Positions 16,959 through 27,792 of a stretch of DNA of 37,463 nt are shown here, one piece after another. Source of the DNA: Pseudomonas sp. GTDB taxonomy: Bacteria > Pseudomonadota > Gammaproteobacteria > Pseudomonadales > Pseudomonadaceae. The notes below the pieces were generated by a model that was not told the DNA's origin, ran no database searches, and saw only the letters and a list, made by a program, of their open reading frames with translations. Position 1 is the first letter of the stretch, and the number at the start of each line of letters is the position of its first letter. The stretch covers positions 1 to 37,463 of the forward strand of contig JAGGNC010000088.1 in NCBI GenBank assembly GCA_017886405.1, read 5' to 3'. A program made the position numbers and the translations under genes.

Positions 16959-18455
16959 ATGAACACAGTAGGACATTTGATCAACGGCCAAATCGTCAAC
17001 GACGCCGCGCGCTTGCAGGACGTGTACAACCCCTCCACGGGCGAAGTCAGCAAGCAGGTGGCGCTGGCGTCCAAAGCCACCGTCGAGCAGGCCATCACGG
17101 CGGCCGCAGCGGCCTTTCCTGAATGGCGCAACACCCCGCCAATGAAGCGCGCGCGGGTGATGTTCCGCTTCAAGGAGTTGCTCGAGCAGAACGCTGAGCG
17201 CATTGCGCAGATGATCGGTGAAGAACATGGCAAGATTTCCCACGACGCCCTTGGCGAACTGCAACGTGGCATCGAGAACGTCGAGTACGCCTGCTGCGCG
17301 CCAGAACTGCTAAAAGGTGAGCACAGCAAGAACGTCGGCCCGAATATCGACTCTTGGAGCGAGTTCCAGCCGCTGGGCGTGGTTGCCGGCATCACGCCGT
17401 TCAACTTCCCGGCTATGGTCCCGCTGTGGATGTTCCCCATGGCCATCGTCTGCGGCAACTGCTTCATCCTCAAGCCCTCCGAGCGTGATCCTAGCTCCAC
17501 CCTGTTTATCGCCCAATTGCTGCAGGAAGCGGGCTTGCCAGACGGCGTGATGAACGTGGTCAACGGCGACAAAGAAGCGGTGGATACGCTGCTCAGTGAC
17601 GAACGCATCCAAGCCGTAAGCTTTGTCGGTTCGACGCCAATCGCCGAATACATCTACAAGACCGCCAGCGCCAACGGTAAGCGTTGCCAAGCCCTGGGCG
17701 GGGCGAAGAACCACGCCATCGTCATGCCCGATGCCGACATGGACAACGCGGTCAACCAACTGCTTGGCGCTGCATTCGGTTCTTCCGGCGAGCGTTGCAT
17801 GGCGCTGTCAGTGGCCGTAGCGGTGGGCGATGCCGCGGCTGATGCGCTGATTGAGAAGATGCAGGCGGCGATGCAGGCGCTGAAGGTCGGTGTCTATTCC
17901 GAGAAGAGCAACGACTTCGGCCCGGTGATCACCAAAGCGCATCAGCAGAAGGTAGTGGGCTACATCAACAGCGCTGAAGAGCAGGGCGCCACGATCGTCG
18001 TCGACGGTCGCAACCCACAGGTAGCCGGGTACGAAAATGGCTTCTTTGTCGGCGGCACGCTCATCGATAACGTGCAGCCAGAGATGCTTAGCTACAAGGA
18101 AGAAATTTTTGGTCCGGTGCTGCAAGTGGTTCGGGTTAACAGCATGCAGGAAGCCATGAACCTGATCGATGCCCATGAGTATGGCAACGGCACCTGCATC
18201 TTCACCCGTGATGGCGAAGCGGCGCGCTACTTCTCCGATAATATCAAGGTCGGCATGGTCGGCATCAACGTACCGCTGCCAGTGCCAGTGGCGTATCACA
18301 GCTTCGGCGGTTGGAAGCGTTCACTGTTCGGCGACCTGCATGCCTACGGCCCAGACGCCGTGCGCTTCTACACCCGGCGCAAGACCATCACCCAGCGCTG
18401 GCCGTCGGCCAGCATGCGTGAGGGTGTGTCCTTCTCCATGCCAACCATGAAGTAA
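16959..18455 (+). CDS. dddC: CoA-acylating (methyl)malonate-semialdehyde dehydrogenase DddC
   Basis: A 498-residue aldehyde dehydrogenase of the MmsA/IolA type. The catalytic Cys280 lies in FGSSGERCMA. The usual general-base Glu is replaced by Asn251 in LGGAKNHAIV, as in CoA-dependent family members. The cofactor region ITPFNFPAMVPLWMFP and LKPSERDPS is intact. It converts malonate semialdehyde plus CoA and NAD+ to acetyl-CoA and CO2, finishing the C3 branch of DMSP breakdown and resupplying the acetyl-CoA used by DddD. A GAGGAA ribosome site precedes ATG 16959. It is last in the dddTBC unit and is followed by a terminator. A homologous mmsA for valine catabolism would normally sit with mmsB, which is absent here. 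Confidence 0.92.
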   Translation: MNTVGHLINGQIVNDAARLQDVYNPSTGEVSKQVALASKATVEQAITAAAAAFPEWRNTPPMKRARVMFRFKELLEQNAERIAQMIGEEHGKISHDALGELQRGIENVEYACCAPELLKGEHSKNVGPNIDSWSEFQPLGVVAGITPFNFPAMVPLWMFPMAIVCGNCFILKPSERDPSSTLFIAQLLQEAGLPDGVMNVVNGDKEAVDTLLSDERIQAVSFVGSTPIAEYIYKTASANGKRCQALGGAKNHAIVMPDADMDNAVNQLLGAAFGSSGERCMALSVAVAVGDAAADALIEKMQAAMQALKVGVYSEKSNDFGPVITKAHQQKVVGYINSAEEQGATIVVDGRNPQVAGYENGFFVGGTLIDNVQPEMLSYKEEIFGPVLQVVRVNSMQEAMNLIDAHEYGNGTCIFTRDGEAARYFSDNIKVGMVGINVPLPVPVAYHSFGGWKRSLFGDLHAYGPDAVRFYTRRKTITQRWPSASMREGVSFSMPTMK

Positions 18456-18498
18456 CTGGGCATGCCGTGCTGACGGATAAACCGCCGGTAAGCACCCA

Positions 18499-18530
18499 GG
18501 CCACGCTCCCAATCGGGACGTGGCCTTTTT
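18499..18530 (+). terminator. Rho-independent terminator after dddC
   Basis: A stem GGCCACG...CGTGGCC with an inner TCCC/GGGA extension and an AATC loop is followed by TTTTT (18526-18530). It cleanly separates the dddTBC transcript from the regulatory genes downstream. Confidence 0.88.
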
Positions 18531-18576
18531 GCGTTTCAGTGCGGTCAGCCATGAGCCGCCAAATGGGAGCAGTCCA

Positions 18577-19353
18577 ATGAGCGAAAAAGGATCCTCAATC
18601 ACCCGGGTACTGCAGATCATTGAAGCAGTGGCGCGGGCGCAGCGGCCGATATCCCCTGCTGACCTGGCCGACCAGCTGAACATTCCCAAACCGAGCATGC
18701 ACCGCCTGCTGGCCCAGCTCGAAGGCGATGGTTACTTGCAAAGTAATATGCGTGGACTGCTGGTGCCCGGTAACCGCCTGCATGAAGTGGCCTTGGGCGT
18801 GCTTTACAGCGGCCGCTTCAAGGCTCCGCGCCAGGCCATTCTGAAACGCCTGACTGCGATCACCGGGGAAACCTGTGGCATCGCCATTCCTAACGGCACC
18901 GAGATGATCTACTACGACCGCGTGCAAACCGAGCGGCCGCTGCAGGTTTACCTACCGGTGGGCAGCCACACGCCGGCCTGGTGCACCTCTAGCGGCAAGC
19001 TCTACCTCAGCTCGCTGCCGCGCGAACAACGCCTGCGCATCATCAATAATTTGCCGCTGCGCCAGTTTGCGCGTAACACCCTTACCGATGCCGGTGCGTT
19101 GGAGACTGCTTTACTAAAGATCAGGGCCGATGATCTGGGCATCGACAACGAGGAATTCGTCGACGGTCTGGTAGCCTGTGCCGTGCCGGTGAAGGATCGT
19201 CATGGTCGGCTTTTCGCCTGCCTGTTCGCCCATGCGCCGCTGATTCACAAGAGCCTGGACGAGCTGCTCAGCTATGTGCCGCTGTTACGTGAGGCGGCGG
19301 CCGAGCTTGGTCAACTGATTGATCACGCGGATGCAGCAACCACTGAGGTGTAG
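18577..19353 (+). CDS. IclR-family transcriptional regulator
   Basis: A 258-residue regulator. A winged helix-turn-helix lies near residues 10-60 (VLQIIEAVARAQRPIS, then LADQLNIPKPSMHRLLAQLE). The IclR effector-binding domain follows (GETCGIAIPNGTEMIYYDRV, SGKLYLSSLPREQ, CAVPVKDRHGRLFACL). IclR proteins sense small organic acids or aromatics as homotetramers. The start ATG 18577 has a GGGAG ribosome site; an upstream in-frame start at 18520 overlaps the terminator and is rejected. It lies between dddC and dddR and ends 8 bp before dddR, so the two regulators are probably one transcript. A product such as 3-hydroxypropionate or acrylate is a plausible effector, but that is inference. I do not recall an IclR gene in the classical ddd clusters. 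Confidence 0.9.
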   Translation: MSEKGSSITRVLQIIEAVARAQRPISPADLADQLNIPKPSMHRLLAQLEGDGYLQSNMRGLLVPGNRLHEVALGVLYSGRFKAPRQAILKRLTAITGETCGIAIPNGTEMIYYDRVQTERPLQVYLPVGSHTPAWCTSSGKLYLSSLPREQRLRIINNLPLRQFARNTLTDAGALETALLKIRADDLGIDNEEFVDGLVACAVPVKDRHGRLFACLFAHAPLIHKSLDELLSYVPLLREAAAELGQLIDHADAATTEV

Positions 19354-19361
19354 TCACTGCC

Positions 19362-20282
19362 ATGAAGAAAAGACTCCCGCCGTTAAATTGGCTGCGTGCG
19401 TTTGAAGCCTCAGCCCGGCACCTGAACTTCACCCAAGCCGCGGCCGAGCTGAGCTTGACCCAGGCGGCAATCAGCCAGCAGGTCAAAGGGCTGGAATCGC
19501 AGCTCGGATCTAACCTGTTCAAACGTCTGCCGCGTGGGCTGGAGTTAACCGAGGCTGGCCAAGCCTACATGCCAGTCATCCATGATTCGATCGAACGCTT
19601 AGCCGCTGCCACTGACGAGTTGTTCGGCCATGGCCGCAAGCGGCCGATTACCGTGCGCGTCAACTTGGTGTTCTTTACCACCTGGTTGGCGCCGAGACTT
19701 GGACGCTTTCGCGTCGCGCACCCAGAGGTCGGCCTGCACTTCACCAGTAATATCTGGCTGGATGAGCGCGGCAAAGAATCCAATATTGAAATCCGCTACG
19801 GCAAGGGCAATTGGGCCGGGCTGCGATCGGTTCAACTGACCTACGACGAGTTGTTCCCAGTCTGCAGCCCGCGCCTACTTTGCGGCCAGTTGCCACCCGC
19901 TAGCCCGGCCGAACTCAATGCAGACAGCATGCTGCATGTCATCGGCTACGAAGAAGGTTGGGGCTACTGGCTGAACAAAACCGGCTTCCTGCACGTTGAC
20001 GCCTCACAGGGGATGCAGTTCGATACGTTGATAACCGCACTTGAAATGGCGGTCCGCGGACATGGTATGGCCTTGGGGCGCTCGTCATTAGTGGCAGAAA
20101 TGTTAGCGGATGGACGCCTGATCGCGCCGTTTTCGCAACGTATTCCCGCCTCGGAAGCGTTCCATTTAAGTTGCCCAAGCAACATGCAGTTGTCGCCGAA
20201 TGGCGAAACGTTTTGGGCGTGGTTAGTCGCAGAGTCCGCTCAATCTAACTGCAGCGATTTACCGCCATCAGATCCAACGTAG
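19362..20282 (+). CDS. dddR: LysR-family transcriptional regulator, probable DddR
   Basis: A 306-residue LysR-type activator of the GcvA-like subgroup. The N-terminal helix-turn-helix reads FTQAAAELSLTQAAISQQVKG near residues 23-43, preceded by PPLNWLRAFEASARHL. The periplasmic-binding-like effector domain follows (VRVNLVFFTTWLAPRL, YGKGNWAGL, ALEMAVRGHGMALG). In Marinomonas and related DMSP users a LysR gene, dddR, activates the ddd genes in response to DMSP (from memory); position and neighbours support the same role here. It starts 8 bp after the IclR stop. It probably acts on the dddD-dddT intergenic region, where a TTGATAATCAA dyad lies. Confidence 0.85.
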   Translation: MKKRLPPLNWLRAFEASARHLNFTQAAAELSLTQAAISQQVKGLESQLGSNLFKRLPRGLELTEAGQAYMPVIHDSIERLAAATDELFGHGRKRPITVRVNLVFFTTWLAPRLGRFRVAHPEVGLHFTSNIWLDERGKESNIEIRYGKGNWAGLRSVQLTYDELFPVCSPRLLCGQLPPASPAELNADSMLHVIGYEEGWGYWLNKTGFLHVDASQGMQFDTLITALEMAVRGHGMALGRSSLVAEMLADGRLIAPFSQRIPASEAFHLSCPSNMQLSPNGETFWAWLVAESAQSNCSDLPPSDPT

Positions 20283-20390
20283 CTGGTTTAATACCGCGCT
20301 TGTACGTAAACGCATTGGCATTACTTGGCGCAGTCACGCGCTCGGTAATGTTGTTTGATGTGGGTTTTGCTCAACTTTTCAAACACCTTT

Positions 20391-20434
20391 AAAAAAGCCC
20401 CTACTAATTACTATCAGCGGTGGCTTTTTATTTC
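20391..20434. terminator. Degenerate second copy of the gyrB terminator
   Basis: This segment aligns without gaps to the gyrB terminator at 21268-21311 with about 32 of 44 identical positions, but its hairpin is partly broken (GCCCCTACT versus AGCGGTGGC). It lies between the converging dddR and RelE-stub genes and still has A and T tracts on both sides, so it may work weakly in both directions. The RelE stub's stop codon falls inside it. Confidence 0.6.
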
Positions 20435-20511
20435 AGCTCCTGGCGAACGGTATCACTCAGCTTTTGCCACTCCTTCAATGCACGCGCATCAAACTCAGGG
20501 CTATAGGTCAT
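20428..20511 (-). pseudogene. Truncated RelE-family toxin gene
   Basis: Read from ATG 20511 on the minus strand, this encodes MTYSPEFDARALKEWQKLSD followed by TVRQELK and a TAA stop, 27 codons in all. It matches the N terminus of RelE/ParE-superfamily mRNA interferases (E. coli RelE begins MAYFLDFDERALKEWRKL) but lacks the remaining ~65 residues, including the catalytic Lys/Arg/Tyr region. Its start overlaps the antitoxin stop by 11 nt, the normal relBE arrangement. The sequence after the stop is the terminator-like repeat, with no toxin remnant in other frames. The product should be inactive. Confidence 0.85.
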
Positions 20512-20740
20512 CCAGCGCAACCTTCACGCGCTGGGGAGCGGCCAAGCGTTCACGAACCGTGGCGATTAACGCTTCATCTTCCTCGGTCATCAGCACTGGA
20601 CGGAATGGCAGCTGTCCGCGCTCGGCCACATATTGCAAGGCTTGGCGCATCAGCTCAGAAGGGGTGACACCAAGTTTTTCCAGCTCTCGGTAAGCCCGGA
20701 CTTTAAGCTCGTCGTCGATACGAATATTGATAGAAGCCAT
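20501..20740 (-). CDS. RelB/DinJ-family antitoxin, orphaned
   Basis: A 79-residue protein beginning MASINIRIDDELKVRAYREL, the ribbon-helix-helix DNA-binding domain of RelB/DinJ antitoxins (beta strand then KVRAYRELEKLGVTPSELMRQAL). A C-terminal tail would wrap the toxin. ATG 20740 is chosen because it begins the conserved strand; an ATG at 20764 would start inside the operator. A perfect 20-bp palindrome lies 14 bp upstream and is the probable autoregulatory operator. The partner toxin gene is cut to 27 codons, so the protein now most likely acts only as a repressor, or could still neutralise a RelE encoded elsewhere. Confidence 0.88.
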   Translation of the reverse strand: MASINIRIDDELKVRAYRELEKLGVTPSELMRQALQYVAERGQLPFRPVLMTEEDEALIATVRERLAAPQRVKVALDDL

Positions 20741-20754
20741 GGCTACAGATACCC

Positions 20755-20774
20755 GTAATGACATTTGTCATTAC
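20755..20774. promoter_or_regulatory. Palindromic operator of the relB-like gene
   Basis: GTAATGACA and TGTCATTAC are perfect 9-bp inverted arms with a 2-bp spacer. Ribbon-helix-helix antitoxins bind palindromes of this size over their own promoter. Its preservation suggests repression is still active although the toxin is lost. Confidence 0.75.
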
Positions 20775-20936
20775 GATGCCAGCCTTGCTGTTTTTTGGCA
20801 ACTGCCGATTAGCTGATTGAATCGACAAGCAAGGTACCCGACCTTTTCCAAAACAAAAAATTCGCCGTAGCGGGTTTGATTCCTGAGCATTTGACGTCCT
20901 GTCAGTGCGTCCTAGCGACCGATGACTACGTAGCGT

Positions 20937-20958
20937 GGTTTGGTTTGGTTTGGTTTGG
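20937..20958. repeat. GGTTT pentanucleotide tandem repeat
   Basis: Four perfect copies of GGTTT plus a terminal GG in non-coding sequence. Such tracts can vary in copy number by slipped replication; no gene is placed to be controlled by it. Confidence 0.85.
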
Positions 20959-21028
20959 ACATTGCTGCTCAGCAAACTAAAGATCGAACAGACGCATTCG
21001 CCAAAAATGGGCCATCAGCAAGGGCTAC

Positions 21029-21252
21029 ATGACGTTCTTGGTTGTGGACATGTTGAACGATCAACGGCCCCGCATTCGTAGCCAATGGGTTATCGATGCG
21101 TTGAGAATCAGACGTATACCAGGCAATAAATCAACAAAGCCTCAATGAATGCGGCGTTCAGCAGAATGCAATCTGCCGGGATCGTTGAGGAGCACAAGAC
21201 CAAGCATCGCTTGACTGAATCCTTCTTGGCTGACTGGCAAGCCAGAAAGTAG
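21029..21252 (+). pseudogene. Frame-broken small ORF of unknown family
   Basis: Two short overlapping frames read naturally as one protein. The first runs from ATG 21029 (MTFLVVDMLNDQRPRIRSQW...) to TGA 21146-21148, 39 residues. The second runs from ATG 21145 (MNAAFSRMQSAGIVEEHKTK...) to TAG 21250-21252, 35 residues. The stop and start overlap as ATGA. They could be a coupled pair, but more likely one ~75-residue winged-helix-like domain was split by a one-base frameshift. I do not recognise the family. It lies inside the strip bounded by the two terminator copies. Confidence 0.35.
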
Positions 21253-21266
21253 CTCTTCCAGTACTC

Positions 21267-21303
21267 AAAAAAAGCCCCTGCTGACTAGCGTCAGCAGGGG
21301 CTT
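21267..21303 (-). terminator. Rho-independent terminator of the gyrB end
   Basis: A perfect 14-bp stem AAGCCCCTGCTGAC (21272-21285) and GTCAGCAGGGGCTT (21290-21303) with a TAGC loop. On the minus strand it is followed by seven T residues, a textbook terminator for gyrB transcription. On the plus strand it is followed by CTGTTTT, so it may work both ways. Confidence 0.93.
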
Positions 21304-21326
21304 CTGTTTTCATGCTACCGGCCAAC

Positions 21327-21378
21327 AACTTTGGCCGAACCGCTTAACTCTGGCCAAAAGGGCGAATAACTTTGGCCG
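21327..21378. repeat. Three spaced 11-mer repeats next to the gyrB stop
   Basis: AACTTTGGCCG (21327-21337), AACTCTGGCCA (21346-21356) and AACTTTGGCCG (21368-21378) recur at about 20-bp spacing in the last 60 bp before the gyrB stop. Multiple short repeats at one end of an element are typical of IS21-like insertion sequence termini (transposase-binding sites), so this may be an IS scar. No transposase gene is present. Confidence 0.55.
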
Positions 21379-21386
21379 CCAAAAAA

Positions 21387-24912
<3,526 letters not shown>

Positions 24913-25116
24913 TTAACTAGTAGACCGTTGCAGAACAAAAAAAACGCAGACCAAGCAAGCCAGGATAATTTGAGGAAGCAATGTGTGCAGCCAGTGCATG
25001 AGCATAACTCGCTTCACTCGGTCTTAATCTCGCGCTTGGCACGTTGCCCGCAAGCGGCTTCAGAAAAGAGATCCCTACTCGGCCTGACCGAGCGAAGTTA
25101 TTCAACCGTCATACCG
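24913..25116. repeat. recF-dnaN spacer with an inverted-repeat-bounded element
   Basis: The 204-bp gap contains a segment (25012-25097) bounded by CTTCACTCGGTC and GACCGAGCGAAG, inverted 12-mers with one mismatch. A smaller inner dyad (GCTTG/CAAGC) lies between them. In most Pseudomonas, dnaN and recF are nearly contiguous (from memory), so this may be a small non-autonomous mobile repeat. A 62-codon minus-strand open frame here has no recognisable features and is not called. Confidence 0.5.
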
Positions 25117-26220
25117 TTACAGACGCATCGGCATCACGACGTAAGACGAATCGTCGTTATCGGCTTCCTGCACCAAGGCGCTGCTGTTGGCATCGGAGAG
25201 AATGAGGCGAACCTGGTCGGTGGTCATCACGCTCAGCACGTCGAGCAGATAGCTAACGTTGAAACCGATTTCCAACGCACTGCCGTTGTAGACGACGACG
25301 ATTTCTTCTTCAGCTTCTTCTTGCTCAGGGTTGTTGGCCTGAATTTTAAGCAATCCAGACTCAAGCTGCAGGCGGATACCACGATACTTCTCGTTGGATA
25401 GAATCGCGGTGCGACTGAACGCTTCACGCAGACCCTGACGATCAGCAACAACCAGCTTATCACCACCGCGCGGCAACACCCGTTCGTAATCAGGAAACTT
25501 GCCATCAACTAGTTTAGACGTGAAGGTGAACTCACCCGTTGTCGCGCGTATATGGTGCTGTCCGAGAACGATGCTGACATTGCCATCCTGTTCGGTGAGC
25601 AGGCGGGCCAATTCGAGAATACCTTTGCGCGGTACGATGACCTGATGTCGCTCAACCTGCTCGATGGCTGCATCCATAGAGCACATAGCCAAACGGTGAC
25701 CGTCGGTGGCGACGGCGCGGAGGATGCCGGTCTGAACTTCCAATAACATGCCGTTCAGGTAATAGCGCACGTCTTGCTGAGCCATGGCAAAACTGGTGCG
25801 CTCGATCAAGCGCCGCAGTTTACTTTGCACCAAGCTGAAGGTCAGCGAACCTGGGCCTTCTTCAACAGTGGGAAAATCATTGGCGGGCAGGGTGGAAAGG
25901 CTAAAGCGGCTACGACCAGCCTTGACCAGTAGCTTCTGATCATCGACGCGGATATCAATCAGGGCATCGCTCGGTAGGCTCTTGCAGATGTCCATCAGCT
26001 TACGCGCTGGGACGGTGATCTCACCGGACTCAGCAGGCTCATCTAGAGTGACGCGGCCGACTAGCTCAACTTCCAGGTCAGTACCGGTCAGCGACAGCTG
26101 CTGGCCTTCAACCACCAGCAGAACATTTGACAGTACCGGCAAGGTCTGACGGCGTTCAACCACGCCGGCGACCAGTTGCAGAGGTTTCAACAGAGCTTCG
26201 CGTTGAATGGTGAAATGCAT
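25117..26220 (-). CDS. dnaN: DNA polymerase III beta subunit (sliding clamp)
   Basis: A 367-residue processivity clamp with three repeated folds. It begins MHFTIQREALLKPLQLVAGVV and ends in the conserved SSYVVMPMRL, which forms part of the protein-binding pocket. Internal landmarks are LSLTGTDLEVELVGRV and VATDGHRLAMCSM. It encircles DNA and tethers polymerases and other partners. It follows dnaA after 32 bp and is probably co-transcribed from the dnaA promoter. Its gap to recF is extended by an inserted-looking repeat. Confidence 0.98.
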   Translation of the reverse strand: MHFTIQREALLKPLQLVAGVVERRQTLPVLSNVLLVVEGQQLSLTGTDLEVELVGRVTLDEPAESGEITVPARKLMDICKSLPSDALIDIRVDDQKLLVKAGRSRFSLSTLPANDFPTVEEGPGSLTFSLVQSKLRRLIERTSFAMAQQDVRYYLNGMLLEVQTGILRAVATDGHRLAMCSMDAAIEQVERHQVIVPRKGILELARLLTEQDGNVSIVLGQHHIRATTGEFTFTSKLVDGKFPDYERVLPRGGDKLVVADRQGLREAFSRTAILSNEKYRGIRLQLESGLLKIQANNPEQEEAEEEIVVVYNGSALEIGFNVSYLLDVLSVMTTDQVRLILSDANSSALVQEADNDDSSYVVMPMRL

Positions 26221-26252
26221 GGTCTAGTCCCTTGCCTAGTGGAGTTACGTAA

Positions 26253-27725
26253 TTAGGTAGTCAGCGTACGCAGCAGGTTTTTATAGTCCTCGCGGATGTC
26301 CGCGTCGGATTCCTTAAGTTGAGCAATCTTACGGCATGCATGCAATACGGTCGTGTGATCGCGGCCGCCGAAGGCATCACCGATTTCCGGCAGGCTGTGG
26401 TTGGTGAGCTCTTTCGACAAAGCCATAGCCACCTGCCGTGGGCGCGCTACCGAACGCGAACGGCGCTTGGACAGCAGATCGGAAATCTTGATCTTGTAGT
26501 ACTCGGCGACGGTGCGCTGGATATTGTCGATGCTGACCAGCTTGTCCTGCAGGGCCAACAGGTCCTTGAGCGATTCGCGGATTAACTCGATGGTAATGTC
26601 ACGGCCCATGAAGTGCGAGTGCGCAATAACACGCTTCAACGCACCTTCCAACTCACGTACGTTGGAGCGGATACGTTGCGCAATAAAGAAGGCAGCATCA
26701 TGCGGCAGGTCGACTTTGGCCTGATCAGCCTTCTTCATCAGAATCGCCACGCGGGTTTCAAGCTCCGGTGGTTCAACCCCCACCGTCAGGCCCCACCCGA
26801 AGCGCGACTTAAGACGTTCTTCCAGGCCCTCGATTTCTTTCGGGTAGCGGTCGCTAGTAAGAATCACCTGCTGGCCACCTTCAAGCAAAGCGTTGAAGGT
26901 GTGAAAGAACTCTTCCTGGGAGCGCTCTTTTTTGGCGAAGAATTGAATGTCGTCAATCAGTAGTGCATCAACCGAACGGTAGAAGCGCTTGAACTCGTTA
27001 ATCGCGTTCAACTGCAAGGCCTTGACCATGTCCGCAACGAAACGCTCGGAGTGCAGATACACCACCTTGGCGTTCGGGTTTTTCGCCAGCAGGTGGTTGC
27101 CCACCGCATGCATCAAGTGGGTCTTACCCAAACCTACACCGCCATAAAGGAACAGTGGGTTGTAACCGTGCTTGGGATTGTCAGCCACCTGCCAGGCAGC
27201 AGCACGCGCCAACTGGTTTGATTTACCTTCGACGAAGTTATCAAAGGTGAAGGTACGATTGAGGTAACTGGTGTGTTTCAAACCACCCTCGACCTGCACC
27301 GAACGCTCAGTGCGAGCCGGAGCCTGTTGACTGGCTGCACCGGCCATCGGGTCAAAGCTCGCTCGCGAAGGTTCTGACTGTGCAGTACCCACTGCCGCAA
27401 GCGCCGGCGTAGAGGCAGGCGTGGTCGGCGCAGGCGAAGGCGAACTGACCGTAACTGCACGAGGTGCCGAACTGCGTTTACTGCCTATTAATAAGGAGAG
27501 AGCAGGTACCTGACCGTTGGTACGTTCGGTGAGTAACTCAATCAAACGGCTGAGGTATTTCTCATTGACCCAGTCGAGAACGAAACGGTTCGGTGCATAA
27601 ACGCGAAGCTCGTCGCCTTCGGCTTCGACCTGCAGAGGACGGATCCAAGTGTTGAATTGCTGAGCAGGCAGCTCATCGCGCAGAAGCTCAACGCACTGCT
27701 GCCAAAGTTCCACAGACACGGACAT
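26253..27725 (-). CDS. dnaA: Chromosomal replication initiator protein DnaA
   Basis: A 490-residue AAA+ initiator that binds DnaA boxes and opens oriC. Domain I (about 1-85) starts [17 protein letters not shown]. Domain II is a low-complexity Ser/Pro/Ala linker (about 95-155). Domain III has Walker [17 protein letters not shown] and Walker [14 protein letters not shown]. Domain IV ends with the box-binding helix and signature [15 protein letters not shown] and [16 protein letters not shown]. It faces away from rpmH across oriC. A DnaA box overlaps the -35 region of its putative promoter, which suggests autoregulation. Confidence 0.98.
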   Translation of the reverse strand: MSVSVELWQQCVELLRDELPAQQFNTWIRPLQVEAEGDELRVYAPNRFVLDWVNEKYLSRLIELLTERTNGQVPALSLLIGSKRSSAPRAVTVSSPSPAPTTPASTPALAAVGTAQSEPSRASFDPMAGAASQQAPARTERSVQVEGGLKHTSYLNRTFTFDNFVEGKSNQLARAAAWQVADNPKHGYNPLFLYGGVGLGKTHLMHAVGNHLLAKNPNAKVVYLHSERFVADMVKALQLNAINEFKRFYRSVDALLIDDIQFFAKKERSQEEFFHTFNALLEGGQQVILTSDRYPKEIEGLEERLKSRFGWGLTVGVEPPELETRVAILMKKADQAKVDLPHDAAFFIAQRIRSNVRELEGALKRVIAHSHFMGRDITIELIRESLKDLLALQDKLVSIDNIQRTVAEYYKIKISDLLSKRRSRSVARPRQVAMALSKELTNHSLPEIGDAFGGRDHTTVLHACRKIAQLKESDADIREDYKNLLRTLTT

Positions 27726-27763
27726 CCCCTAAATCGATAAACGCGAGGCAAAAATCAGCCGCC

Positions 27764-27792
27764 ATTGTAGCCCCCGAGACGTGAGTTATCCA
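27764..27792 (-). promoter_or_regulatory. Putative dnaA promoter overlapped by a DnaA box
   Basis: On the minus strand a TACAAT -10 (27769-27764) lies 17 bp from TGGATA, a weak -35 at 27792-27787. That -35 lies inside the DnaA box TTATCCACA at 27786-27794, so DnaA binding would block RNA polymerase. It is about 40 bp upstream of the dnaA ATG. Confidence 0.6.

Noticed and set aside
18520-18576. N-terminal extension of the IclR gene
   Set aside because: The extension starts in the dddC terminator stem; ATG 18577 has a good GGGAG site and begins at the usual family position.
24917-25105. 62-codon minus-strand open frame between dnaN and recF
   Set aside because: It spans the inverted-repeat element, has no ribosome site and no recognisable sequence; treated as chance.
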